In this document: in pieces, positions 13,409 to 26,600 of the stretch | How the letters are laid out: every line of letters starts with the position of its first letter | How positions within the stretch are numbered: the first letter of the stretch is position 1 | Source of the DNA: Chionis minor | Lineage: Eukaryota > Chordata > Aves > Charadriiformes > Chionididae | Length of the DNA stretch: 64,000 nt | Direction of reading: 5' to 3' | NCBI GenBank assembly: GCA_013398295.1 | Contig: VZSF01006581.1 | Location: 206,948 to 270,947, forward strand | Made by a program: the position numbers and the translations under genes | Notes under the pieces: generated by a model | What the model was told of the DNA's origin: nothing | The model's database searches: none | Seen by the model: the letters and a program-made list of their open reading frames with translations, nothing else

Positions 13409-16400
13409 GTTTTCCCGATCTTCAGTTCGCTTCACAAAGTGCTTCCAGCTGTGTGATCGCTGGCCAGGTAGAAGGGTGGAGGAAGGGTGTAGCTCCGTCC
13501 TTCGGTGCTTTGGTTTGGTTTGGTTTCACAGTATACCTGATGCTCCTTTACCTTTGGCAATAGACTACACAGGCTTTGTCACACCACTGAGGTTTTGCTG
13601 AACTGCTTTAGCTGTGGCCAAGACTAAAGAAGGTAGCGCCTTATAGTTTGCTTTGTTGGCTGTTTCAAAGGCAACGATATTAATGAACAAATGTGAGAAA
13701 TCCCATTAGGACTATGCTGGCGTGTCCAGTTCTCTCAGCTCATACTGCATTTGCTTCTTCTGTGAACTTCTTTTTTTCTTTGTGGTTTACCTCTAAATCG
13801 AGGTTCCTGGGGTTTTGGTGGTTTTTTTTCCCCTGCACTTGTTAGTTCTCATCTCGCCCCACTCTTTCACCCTCTTGCACAACGGAGCCCGCTCAGTGCA
13901 ACCCTACGTCATCAGCTAGTGGGTGCCAGCAGGGCTGTTGTCATGGCCTCGCTCTGTCCTCATGCCACGGTTAGTGTAATGTAATCATTACCTTGGCTCT
14001 GCAGAGCGAAGGTGCTCCTGCTAAGTAAATGTTTACGAACACTGATGGAGGCTAACATTAGGGAAGAGAGAGAGAAGCACTGTTTAAAGTCTTGCTTCTT
14101 TTTTATTTATTTTCAAACAGAACGTTGTTCCTGAGAGAAGCAGCTGATGAGTACTTTTCTTTCACCAGACCGTGATCAGAGGTAAGTGCAGAACCTTTTG
14201 ATTTTTTTTTATGGGCTGACATCTCCAGATTTGGTAAGGGGAAGAGCTTGCTTAAGTCCTTTTGATTGGTCTCATGTCAAAATAAGGGGCAAGGAATCAG
14301 ATAGGAGGAGGAGGCTGGACTTGTGTGCTGCAGTGTGAAGTTGCACTCCTCCTTCCCACCCTTAGAATGATTTGCAGAGGAAACAATTCCACGTGTCTTG
14401 TCTTCAGTTGCACAGTTGTCAGCATGAAATGGCAGATGAATTAATTTAGATCAGAAAGGAATTTCTAATGAAGTTCCTCAGTGAGATAGGACCGGGTGGT
14501 TGCTTATTGCTATATATTAACTTATTTAAATGGAGGTACTACTTCCATACCTTGTGAGTAAAATTTGGGGCAATGTTGTTCAGTATCCATTAACTCTGCC
14601 TTTGAAAAGGAATGATCTGAAAAGCTTTTAAAGTTTCAGATTTTGCGTTTCACGGAATCTCTGACCCATGCATAACAGCTGTAAGATCCCTTTGGGAATG
14701 ACTATATTTACGTTGCTCCCAGCATACTGGAACTGCATTCATGACTTATACCCACAGGAAATATCATAAATGTAATTAAAAATAGAAATATTGGGTTGGT
14801 CTAAATTCTGTGCTGAAGGGAAGGAGTCCCACTTTTTTCCATTTAGTTCTGCCTGGATGAATAGTGAGGGAAGGTAATTCTCGTGAGTTTATTTAGGACA
14901 TATGTTTGAATACTGCACTGTAATGTAGGAAAAAACACCAATCCTGTCGAGGTGCCTAGTACAGAACTTGCAGAGATTTAGGCTCCTGTGACATTTATGG
15001 GTTTCAGGTGCTACAGTACTTGCAAAAAGGGCAATCCCTTCTTAAGAGCGGAAGTTCCAATAGTAAGTGCAGTAGAAGAGGGGTGATGTATGTGGTCAAG
15101 TCTTGCCTCCACTGAAAGGTTCCTAGATTCTTTGCTTGGAAAGACGAGAGATTGTGTGTGTTGGACAATTCTGGTTGAAATAACTTGTGTATGACTTGAA
15201 GAGTGTTCTCCATTATGTGGATGTCTCAGATTGCTTTATACGAGCAGACTCTTATGGCTTCAGCTGTGCAGAAAGTGAGGGCAAAAAAGGGAGGATGGAA
15301 TGGTGCATTCCTTATGCAAGTAGACTGGGTTTATGCGAAGGAAATGGTGGGAGCTAGTACTTAATGTTGAGTTCCAGTGTACATGTGATGAGGAAGGGTG
15401 GACATGCCAAATGAGGACTCCAGACTCTTTGAGCCCTACCCATGCTACAGCTCTAGACTTCCTCTGTCTGTCAACTGGCAGCTGAACTTTAACCCTCCGT
15501 TTCCTGGAAAGCCATAGGCAAGTTGAGTACTGTTCCTAAACGAAAGATTTCTCCCGGAGCTGGTCTCCATGCAGCTCCCACTTTCTTTGGGCAGCCCCTC
15601 CCCAGCCCCACTCCCAGTGCCGCTCTGCGCTTTCTCTCAACCCCAGCCCTGAGTTTCCTGGAGAGACGCAGACAAGGATCCCTAGACACTGGTCAGATGA
15701 AAGGATTTTGGAGGGTTGGAAAAGAGGTAGGACTTATGTAGCTGGTGTGCCCTTGTTTTCATAGCTCATATTTCCAGCATGATTTAAATAGATCTTGGCT
15801 CCTGTAAACTTGTTGCTGTCAATTTTGCAGGTGTGATTTGAAGAGATTAGTAAAGGAGCAGAAGTAACTTGAAACACATGATAAAGGGTTTTGTACTAGC
15901 AATACGGTGTTGTGAGGAGTAGAATTGTAATAGAAGCCAGGACTATTTTTGCAAACTCAAGAGTAGAAACAGAATGAATTAAACAAAAATTTGTGATGGA
16001 GAAGAATGAGTGTAATGATGGCATTAGCATTCTGTCCAGCATGAATAGCTGTGTAATTCCAGAGACACTTGGTGTAATATTCACATGAGAAATTGATAAA
16101 TATTTGTAATAAGTGAGGGAGTGAAAATATTAATGGAAGGTTTTGTATATTCTACTCGTGTTGATGTATATGTGACATCATGGCTAGAACAGCAAAGGGA
16201 GAAGAATGTTTGATTTCAGGTACAGCCACAGTAAATTGCCACTTTGATTTCATTGACACAAAGGCTAGGAAATGGGGAAAGACAGCAAAAAACTGTAGAA
16301 ATGATAGCAGGTGGAGAGGGGACCAGTCAGTAAAATATATAGCCAGGTAGGCTATGCAGAACTTCTTTCACTTTGCGTGAAAGTAGAGTTACTGGGAACT

Positions 16401-19400
16401 GTAAATTATTGTTACTAATTTAAAAGTGAACTTTGGCCTTTCCTTGTGCTAACCCATGATTATGGGTTCACCCTTAGCAATACTTACTTATTGGTTAATA
16501 ATGTTTCAGTGTTTCCTGCAATAGGATACCTGTGCCTGTAAGATACCACCGTTAAAATCCAGAAAAAGTGAGAGAGCGAGACACAAAATGCCTGGAGCTT
16601 ACTTTTCAAAAAACTTTTCTTTTTCTGAAAGCCTTTATTTTCCTGTGAGGTATCTCAACTCTATTCAGTCCTAGCAGAAGTAGAGGGACAAAGAACTCAT
16701 TTTCTCTTCTATTATATTTTATCTTTTTCTGGTTCCTAACTGTGTCTATTTTGTTCTGTCAGTTGGTTCTAATAAGGACTTGTCTACCAGGTATTTCTTT
16801 GCAGTCACCAGTTCTTCATCTCCCTGTCTGGGAGATGTCTGGGAGGGGTTATAGGAAAGAGTTCCTTGGAAACTTGTAGAATTGATCTAATCGTATCAAT
16901 GAGGTCCTGACATTGAAACACTTCCAGAAGTCTGCTGGTTTACTTAGTGTGTCTTCATGACATCATGCTGCATTTATGCAACAGAGATGAATTCTAGTGC
17001 TTGGGCAGGATTTGGTCTTAAATATTTTAATTAGTTTATCGCACTGAAGTTCAAGAGAACTGGCAAGTTAGTGGTGGATTTTTGCCAGTTACTGTTTACA
17101 TCATTTTTAAGGATTGGCTGTTGCTGAAGATGAGCTTGCTGAGTATTAAAGATGAATACGGAAATGAAATAACTGTCTCAAATCGTGGGTACTACTAAGT
17201 GTAAAGACTATGGAAGGCTAGCAACCTGCATAGCAACACCTATTAACCTCATTATCCTTTCTTCCATACAAGCTCACTTTATCCCCAGGTGGGCTTTGGA
17301 GATCTGTGAGGTAAGAAATGCGAGCACAGCTGAACAGAGACAAAAAATTAATTACGAAGCAGAAGGGCACGACTTAGGGTGCTCTGGCAGGGGCACCTTC
17401 CTCTCTTCTGAATGTATCATCTATTTCTCAGTTGAATGGCTTAACTCTGGCCCTTTTCACCCTTCTCACCATGCATTTTAAATGAATATAATCCTATGTT
17501 TGGGGAATGCATCAAGAACTTTTTTTTCTGCTTTAACATGGAAGAGGAGAAATAACACATTACCGTTAAGTTTTCTCCTATAAATGCAAACGCATGTTCT
17601 TCCTTTCTTTCACCTTCTTCCACAAAATGATTCACGTGCTTATATATTACAAAACTCTATTAGTCTCTAAGATTATATTTTCTGTATCTGGCGTTAAAGC
17701 TGTTGATCCATTACTGAGATAAGGCCCTCACCAAACTGCCACGGTCTGTCCTAAGGCCACGCTTAAAGGCTTGGAAATCAACTTAGGTTGTGATTATGGC
17801 CAACTTGGAGGGCTTCCCAGAAAGGACCTGTCCAGTCACCAGTTACAAGAAATGAATATTGTTTCCATTGATTTTTAAGTCTGTTCCTGCAGCCGCTATG
17901 CATCATCCTTTTGTCAGGGCACAGCAAGGGCCAGGAGCTGTGGTGAGCCGGGAGACAGGGGTGACCCCAAGGGCGGGCAGTGCCCTCAGCCGTGGGGCGC
18001 AGTCCCAAGGGGTCCCAGCACGGGAGGCAGAGCAGGGTGCTGCTGAGAGGGTCTGTTGGCAGTCCCAGGCTAGGAGTGATAAGGCTCCATCCGGCAGTTT
18101 AACAGATAGGGCTGGAGGCAAAGCTACAGCACGGCTCTGAAGTCCGCCCAGAAGACAGCGCCAAAGACAGGACTGACTACAACCGACAGCATATATACGA
18201 GGGGTCTTTCCAGGAGACAAGCCACCTCCAGCCTAAGTCATTCCAGGAGACGGGGCCAGAGGCAGGGCTGCAGGCAGGTACACCTGCGGCACAGTCCAGG
18301 CAAAGAGCCAAGGCTCAGGCCTGAGCTTAGATGGGGATACTGGGCCACAGGGAGAGGGGTGCATGGGGGTCCCACATGAGACAGGACTTTGCTGTTCAGG
18401 ACTGAGGAGGACTGTGCCCTCACAGTCCTGACACCTCCGGCTCCTTCGTGGGACAGATGAAGGTTGCTTGCTGCGTATGCCATCGTCTCTCACGAGTTTT
18501 AATGATAACAACTGGTACCTGTAACAGAGCCTCTTTGTTTCACGGAAGAGGAAGAAAAGGGTTTTCCCCTCACTTGCTTATTCTGTCCCCAGAAGTTCTT
18601 GCCATCCTCCAGATAGGCAATTCATTCCAAACAGGGTGGATGAGTGGATGATGGCTCACTCGTCTCCGGATGTAAGAGTCAGAGGTATGTTTTTAGGAAT
18701 ACAAACCTTTTACTGGTTTTTGTTTGTGGTTTTTCCCCCTTAATTCCAAAGTCAACTACAACTAGACCTTCTCAAGAACCATACTTGTTCTCTATTTCAG
18801 CGGCAGGCCACAAAAAAAAGATAAAGCTGTCTTCGATTGAATTTCAGGTAGGGTAGGTTTCACCAGTGACAACAGAAACGTTCAAGCTAGCTAGAAGTTT
18901 ACCAGAATTTGTGCAAATAAAATGAACTTATTGGATTTCAACTGATTGTACCTACACAAGCCTGCAGGGTCCATCTCCTTTCTCAGCCCCTACCCCTGCC
19001 TCAATTTCAATGTGGCTCGTTAGGCCAATAAGCTATTGTTGGGTTTACCTGAAGTCCTCCTTGTGCTGCGGAGGGGATCTCTGTTAACCTCAGTTAAAGG
19101 GGAAATTCAGGACAGGAAGCTTCTCCTCTGTTAACAAACAGATATTGGCTGGGTTAAAGGCGTCCTTAAATCTTCTCCTATCCCTTCTGTGGCTGTTAAT
19201 GTGAAGTTTCCCCTCCTCTCTTGGTGAACCCTATAAAGTCTTGTTTGTGTCCGAGGATCTTCTTGAGAAGAGCTGAGATAACCTAGATTTTCTCAGTATT
19301 TGGATGAGGAAGGATGGAGAAACTCAGAAGAAATCTGATTTTTTTTCAGGTACTTAGTGCAGTATTAACATACTTCAGTAGTGATCTATCTGCTAGTATT

Positions 19401-22400
19401 TTTCCGGTGAAATTTACACACAAACATGTTTAGTCTGCACTGGCTCCAGTGGGAGTTTCGAGATTTATAGGACTGGCTACAGCATATCCTGTGTGTTGTC
19501 TCTACCTGTAAGATGTGGTACAGTAAATCGGTGAAGTGGGGAGCAGAGCCCTGGGGGCCGAGGTCTGCGCACGGAGGAGACTGGGGGGGGGTGGGTGTAA
19601 GACTGAAGAACTGGGTGAGAAATCCTTGTGTGGTACATTACTGTAAAACCACACTAGGTTTGTTATGTGTTTCTGTCTGGAGGTTAAGAATTGTTCAGGG
19701 AGAGCACTATCAATGCTATTGTGCAGTGTTGTCTTACAAATAAGGCTCGATCAAGAAAATTTTTCAAATAATGTAAGCTAAACAAGCAGGTATCTTGCTA
19801 CATCTTAGTAGTTCCAGAGCCGTTTAGGCCCTGTCTGTTTCTCGAGCGCTCAGTGTAAGTAGCATCCTAAACCTGAGGTATTTTGAAAAGCCTGTAACAG
19901 AAAAGCATATGTCCTTCTGACATGGCAGGGCATAAAATATGTGGTTTTGCCTAGCGGTTTAAAGTCGTCATAAAGGTCCAAGTAAACACCTCATAGTATA
20001 GCCCAATAAATGAGAGACATCAGAGAGCATTATATAGTTTCCTTTGGGGTATGACGCCCCCAATATAGGGCTGTCAGCAGACTTGCTTGTGCAGTTGGAT
20101 TTTGCTCCTTTTTCATTTAACTTTTCAAGATTGAGTTATTTACAAACTAAGGCCACTTATTTTAAACATAGTTGCCTTGATACCATATACCCTTGTAAGT
20201 TACTGATACAAAGCACAGCAAGAGGTTTAGGTCTAACCAACATCCTGGAAATTATGCCATTACACAGTATGACCCTGGTAAGGAGGAAATACTGTAAATA
20301 ATGTTAATATTTTTGTAACAACCACCATTCTTACTGTGGGTATAGAGACTCTAAAAGGCCCCTCTCTTTCTCTGAATAGTTTGGTTTAGTTTTCAGGTGG
20401 GTTTTCCAGATTATGAGTATTACAGCTAGAGGAAAGATACAGGCTGGTCCAGAAATGCTGCAGCAGGCGCATGGTCTCAGCCAGTGACAGAAGACTAAGA
20501 TTTTTATCTGAATCATGACTAGACATTTTGAGTTTGCTTTCATTTTCCTGGGCATTACCCTAACAAAAGCTACCTTTAAAATCTGTTCTAATTCACAGAG
20601 CCACAAAAATAGTCTAACACAGATATTGACATCTTTACGATGAATTAAAGCTACTGATGACCAGCTTGATTTTCTCAGTAACCTTTCCTTGGACCCCTCA
20701 GAAACAGTCTGCTGATCCTGGTGGAAAACCTCTGCTCTGGTGTTGTATAATTCTGCAGCTGTGTCTCTGCTCTCACTGCAATAATTAAAATACATTGAGC
20801 AGTGAATACAGAGATCACGTAATGGTGGCAGAAAGGCCTTATTGTGTATCATAGCCAGCACAGGGAATGTTGTAGAGACCTACATGGTTATCCCAATCTT
20901 CGTGGCTGCAAAGCTGTCTGGCAAGGGGAGGCTGTCTTCTACCTGGTAGCAACACCCAGCATCCCCCCTTTATTCCAGGGCTCTTTGGAGCCGGTCACGG
21001 CAAAGTGATACTGAACAGAACTAGAGTTTGGTCATGCCAGAGTAGTTCGGAGTGGCTGGTTAGGAAAATGGCACTGAAATCTCACTGTAACTACCTGCTA
21101 GCACGAGGACAGAGTTGATGTACTTGCCTCCAAGTGATGCTTAACAGCGATTGAGCTGGTTTTTTTCTGCTCACCATTGATCTGGGGGACAGTGTGGAAT
21201 AGTTCTGGGAGTTGAGGGGGAGTGGAAAAGTGCAGGAATTTTGGGTAGGGAGAATGGAGGAGAGGAAATCTAGCATTTGAGGAAGATACTGAAGTTGTGG
21301 CTTTAGGCAGTGAGCAAAAGTTAATTGTCTTCGTATACATGGAGCAGCAGTAATTCTTCTTACTAACATTTTTTAAGTGAATAAATTCAAAAAGAATACC
21401 AGCAAATGTCCAATAAATCTGAATCTCTATAAAACACTGGAAACTGGAGAAAAATGTATTAAGTGTAGGGTGAAAACTTGTCACGAAAATCTTGGTTACT
21501 CTAGAAATCAGTCCTTTGTTGTGTGGAGTCAGGATTTTCTGCTATCTTTGTGATTAGTGAAGTATAGCGAGATTTCCAACATCTGCTTTTTGCATACTGC
21601 AGCTTGAATGGAAAGGGTTTGTTTACTGGCATAGACAGAAGCTGGAAGCTAAAAATTTAGATGGTTTTAGGTTATGTATAAATGAAAATTTTTGTCAGCA
21701 TCATCCATCTGCAGTTCACAAAGAGGCTTGCAAACTTGCAGTGCTGCATTGTAGCATGGCATGTATGTAAGAAGATTTTTTTTTAAACAAGGCAAAATAG
21801 AGAGGTTTTTTCTTTGTTAGATGTGGAAACAACATTTTTCAAAGGCACTCAACATCCATTTAACTTTTGTTGATTGATTGGGACAGCAGCACTAGTTTTG
21901 TGTGTGTAATCCTTATCCCTCAGCACCTCGTCTTTTATTCATTGCTTAGCAATAAATATCTCAATGTCGGTGCTTTTCTTTCTGAAAGACTTCAGTGCTT
22001 TTTTCAGTTTTCATATCAAATAAATGAATCAATAATTTGCTATGTTTTTGTAATGTATCTTCTAGGATTAAACAACATTGAGCAAATCATTGTGCCGTTA
22101 TAGTACAGAAAGAAATACATACATAATAGTATGCCCATTCTGATTTAGTTTTATTGTTAATTCAAAAGGAAAAATCATGTACTCATAATAAACAATTTAA
22201 AACTTTTTCTGCCTTATCTCCCGGGACTTGCTCCTGTTCTGTCGGAGCAATGAGACAGTAGAAGATATCTTTCAGACAGACCTTAGAGCAGCTACCTGCT
22301 CGATTTAACTGTGAGAAGCGAGACGTTCTACAAAAGCAGGTTACGGTGTAGTAGGTAACCCCCAGAACCCGATAACTGAGCCTTGCTCCTGATTTTAGTT

Positions 22401-23215
22401 TTCAGCTTGTTATTGTCAGGATAAAATTTTAAGGAGGTGCTTCGTTCACTTTATAACAGAGATAGCACTTGAATCACTGAGACTGAGGCCCCTCTGGGCA
22501 CTCTCTAATACCCTGTAACGTTCCATCACATTAAGTTTTCCCCCTCTTATTCCAGAAGTGTGCTGTGTGCTGTCAGCTCCTGTTAAAATAACTCCTTCAG
22601 AGATGTGTGCTAGTGTGTCATCTTGTCTGAAAACCCTCTTCTCCCAAACACTGACTGGGAAAGGACACGACTTTGAGCGTACCTGGGGCACTGCATCTTT
22701 AAAGAGCAGAGTACGCTGCTGTGGTCAGAAGTGCCTCCGTTCCTGTCTGCCTCTCCCATCCTCTAGGACGCTGGTTTCTGTTATGTTTTAAAGTAGAGAG
22801 CCGCTCTTGTGCCAGTCTTTCAGGGCTGTAAAGAGAGTTTACCTCCCCTGCCACCACTATGACCAAACACATGGTTAGACAGGGACAGAATATAATCTCA
22901 GATTAATGTATTTGTTCTTTCAGCATGATAATTTTTTATTAGTGGTGCATAAGAAGGTGATTTTTCTGTGTCCCTCTGCAGCTTTATTCCAGTCTCCGGG
23001 TTCCAATAATAGTGCCTGAGTATACTTAGCTGGTGTGCTGTCGGGCTGGTTTGCTCCCCGCCCCTAGTAATGAGATCAGTTCAGAGTGAGACTGCGAGCA
23101 CATTAGGGCAAGGAAAGCAATTTACTGCTGCTGAATACATTTACTGAGTGTAGTTTCCCTCAGCTTGTCAGTCTGGAGGCATCCATAAGCCTGTGACAGC
23201 TTCAGAAGACAAACT
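13409..23215. other. Non-coding stretch up to the 23 kb CpG-rich patch
   Basis: Besides the candidate exon at 14121-14181, I see no supported gene. A GC-richer block at 17.9-18.45 kb has short recurring CAGG-type motifs. A 176-codon minus-strand frame at 20331-20861 is treated as chance. Confidence 0.4.
14121..14181 (+). other. Candidate non-coding exon (possible NDST2 5' UTR exon)
   Basis: A long pyrimidine-rich acceptor (CTTTTTTATTTATTTTCAAACAG type) ends at 14120, and a near-consensus donor, CAGAG|GTAAGTG, follows 61 nt later. Size and site strength fit an internal exon. Spliced to 40343 it would place one upstream ATG (at 14147) in frame with the first uORF there. No transcript evidence is available to me, so membership in NDST2 is inference. 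Confidence 0.35.
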
Positions 23216-23660
23216 CTGGCAGCGAGCTGTCAGGGTGCCAGGCGCTGCTGTCTGCGGGCTCCCTTCCGCCCCTCTGCCCCCTGCCCGCCCGCTCGCCCTC
23301 CTCTGCCTGCCTCTCCTCTCCTCTCCCCCTCTCCCTCCTCTTCTCCCCTGCTCCCCGCCTCCCTCCACCTTACTGATGTGGGTGTAGGTGCTGCTCTTCT
23401 CCATGGCGGTACCTTTTTGGTTTCCTCCTTGATCCTCTCGCCACGGGAACAAAGGGAGAACCGGCTGCCCGTGGTGCAGCACCTGCCCCTGCAGCCTGGG
23501 GAGCGACGGGGAGGAGAGCGGGGCGCTCCGCGTCCCCGTCCGCCCGCGCCGGCAGCGAGCTTGTTCAGTCACTTCGCTAGAAATGCCTTTGAACTGCTGC
23601 CAGATCCCATTGTCTGCCGTGCAAATGGAGTTCAGCGCCCTGCCGTGACGAGATGCACAG
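23216..23660. promoter_or_regulatory. CpG-rich patch, candidate promoter
   Basis: About 15 CpG occur in 23461-23580 alone, far above the surrounding sequence, and a GC-rich pyrimidine tract flanks it. This is the strongest CpG-island-like stretch between the window start and the NDST2 coding exons. It could be the NDST2 promoter, or a divergent one: on the minus strand an ATG at 23404 has an excellent Kozak context (CCGCCATGG) and is followed by a donor-like GTAAGG at 23373. No TATA box is evident. Confidence 0.45.
23310..23349. repeat. 40-base pure pyrimidine (CT-rich) tract
   Basis: The + strand is uninterrupted C/T over 40 bases, inside a longer CT-rich stretch from about 23258 to 23370. 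Homopurine-homopyrimidine tracts next to CpG-rich promoters can form triplex (H-DNA) and often appear at GC-rich promoters. Confidence 0.8.
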
Positions 23661-26600
23661 TGTGTGAGGGGAGGAAGGGATGGAGCTGTACCCCCACCCT
23701 GAAGGAGCATCTCAAATCTGCCCTGTGCCATGATAATCTGAGCACTGGACCATGCTTCTCTGCCTTCCTCGGCACACCGTCTTCCTTACTTTCCTCTTAT
23801 TGTTCCTGGGATTTCAGGCAGTGACATGGAAGCTTTTCAGAGAGGAGCTGCACGGCAAAGTGGTTTCTGGGGAGAAGAGGGCTGTGCTTTTGGACTGTTC
23901 AGGTGGGACTGCGCTTTGCCCACCACCCACCTGTAGCCACAGTATGACATACCAGCCAGTGGTTAATGGTGCAGGGATGTGCTCTTTTTTTAGCATGAAT
24001 TTATTTACATTTTTCCATTTGTCTGCACTTAAAATTCCAGCATCCTTAGGTTCACAAAATGATCTGAGAGATTTTGGCAACACTGAGTGAAGTGGAGGCA
24101 GCCACTGCTACTAATAATGGTTCAGGCATCTACCAACTGTGCAGCCCAGCTGCCCTTCTCCGGAAAGGCCAGCTCACTTCAGATAGGATTTTTGTGAAGA
24201 GCAGCTCTCGGGCTTTCTTGCTTTCCCTGTGGCTCCATGTCTTTCCTTGGCTTGCTGACTGTCAGACCCCTTTTTGAGAGAGTAACATCACTTGGATTTC
24301 ACTTTTAAAGGTAGGAATTTGAATCTTTGTGCTTACCTTTGCTATTCCTCATCTAATTGTTCCTTAGGCTGTTACAAGAAAACATCATTTTCTTTCATGC
24401 CTTGTTATTTGCCCGCTTGTTAAGCAGTCGTCAGCTGCAAGGACAGTGCTTTGAGAGGAGGATGGAGGAGCTGCTCTTCAGTCACTGTATGAGGCAGTGC
24501 ACTGAGTGGAGCTGGCAGGGCTGGTATCTCCACTGATACGCCCGCTACGTTCCTCGCTCATTAAGCTCTTTGTTAGTTCCTTCTCCTTCTTTTCCCTCTG
24601 CTCTCCCTTTCCCTCCCTGATAGGATGTGTCTGCACCTAACCTTGCTGCTGGGTTAAATTTAAGTTCTGAAATGTGCTGGAGGAGGATGAAATCTGCCCT
24701 GTGAGAAGCTGGTGGCTCACGAATGCACTTGAATAGTACGAGGAAGCTGGTTGTAGCTGCACACCTTCGCCTAGGCTGCTGCTCACGCTGCACTATGAAT
24801 AGATACTCCCTTGGCCCTTTTTAGTCACTTTATGTCTTGGGTACCTGACTGGCAGATGAACACAGCTCAGCAATATCCGTAAGTGATGAAATCATGGTAA
24901 AGATTAGCGCCATTACAGATAGAAAAATTTAAAAATCGGAAGATGTCTTGCGTGTTCCCTGAGGACTAATGCAACCACATTTTCTAGTGGTTTTTCACAC
25001 AGCTATCTAAATTCTCATTTGCATCTCAAGAGCAAAGCTTGTTGTGCTGAGTTAATATTTGGCAACTCGAAAGCTTAGAAATGGAAATTTTTATAGATAC
25101 TCTTTTTCCTTTCACCACAAACTAGAAGACCCTTTGGTTAACAATGTGTTTGGTTTCCACTTTTTAGTTCCTTGGGAAATAAGATTCATTTGGAACACTG
25201 AGGATTTTCTGGTCATTAAGAAATGTCTTGATCCTCAAGCTGAGATGTAGACATCATTTTCCTGGTCAGGCCACATTAAACAGAATTTGCACCTTTAAAA
25301 ATGTTCTTTAATTAACCAGTCAAGTTCATGCTGATGTTATGGGTGCTTCTGCGATGTGGCCAGACACTGCAGGACGTAGGAAGCAAGAGCTTGGCCTGGA
25401 GCACAGACCAGAAACTTCTCGCAGGGCCTCTTCTCCTAAGGGTCTTAGTGTGATCCTCTTACGGTAACGCGTGTAGTCAGATGGTTAGGCTGCTTTATAA
25501 GTAACTGTGTAGATGTAGCTCCTGCTGTCTAAACCCTTCCCTGAATAATGTGGCTATATGGAAGAGGAGAGACAATTCTCAATTCCCTTCTCTGCCCTCC
25601 CTTTATCACTCCCCAGCTTCAGGTCCTAAAGGATGAGGAAGGGTGGTGGTTTCTGCTTAAGTAATGTCATATGTTTTGAATTAGCTAAAATTGCAGTGAG
25701 ATTTTTTCCATATTCTGTTAAGATCTAGCCTTTCTCTAGGCCATTCGATCCAAGAATCCCAAACAGATAGTGAAAATGTATATGTTGACAGGAGTGTTTA
25801 ACCAACACAGAGCTAAGTAACCTGTCGAAAGTGACCTGCTGATAACTCCTGCAATCTTGGGTCTCACCTCACTGCTGGCATTGTTAGACAGCCTCTGTAT
25901 GTGGCTTTTCTGCTTCAATGATTTGAAAGATATTACTGGAAAAAATACAAATGCTCTTTCAATAAAAATGTCCTCTATTGTTTTAAACTATCCAGAAACG
26001 ATGTATCAAGCCTGTTCACCTTAGATGAGATACAATGAAAAATTGTTAACCCTACTGTTGTCCTCCATCACGAAACAACCTTTTTATGCTCTCAGTAAAA
26101 TGTTGCAGCGTGTCAGAGGCATTTTGTGAGGGGATGCAGCCATTTGCCTGAAACCACACATCAGGTCCGGTTGCACGAGCTCCCGTTCAGCCTGGTGTTA
26201 CTGCTCCGCTGTGTACAGATGTGTCTCTGTTGTCGTACCTCGTTTGACACACCTGGACCCTGCTGAAGTTTTCTTCTACCGAGCTGAAGTGCCACCTGTA
26301 GCGAAGAGCTGGATTGGAGCAGGGACTTGAGCAGTTATCACTCTGTGGGGTGCCTGCTTTCTGATGCTTCGGGATGGAGTCACCTAGGGCAGCAAAAGCA
26401 CTGAGGTGTGTTTGAAAGCTGGGAACCTTATTTTAGTGTTTGAAACACTCTGAAGAAGGTGAAGGATTCAATAAGCTTGTTTCAAAAGAGGCAATTGGTA
26501 GTGCTCATTTATAAAAAATGTTGCTGGGTTGATGGAAAATAGGAGGGAGGAAGAGGCTGAGAAGTAAAGTCTGCGGCCCAAGCCTGCTTACACCCATTAG

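Noticed and set aside
13293..13601. Two overlapping frames with Cys-Val repeats
   Set aside because: These are translations of the TG microsatellite.
20331..20861. 176-codon open frame on the minus strand
   Set aside because: No recognisable domain and no splice or promoter context. About one frame of this length is expected by chance in 64 kb of this composition.
23168..23731. 187-codon minus-strand frame over the CpG patch
   Set aside because: The Arg/Gly-rich part is translation of the CT tract. Only the short segment around the ATG at 23404 is worth testing.
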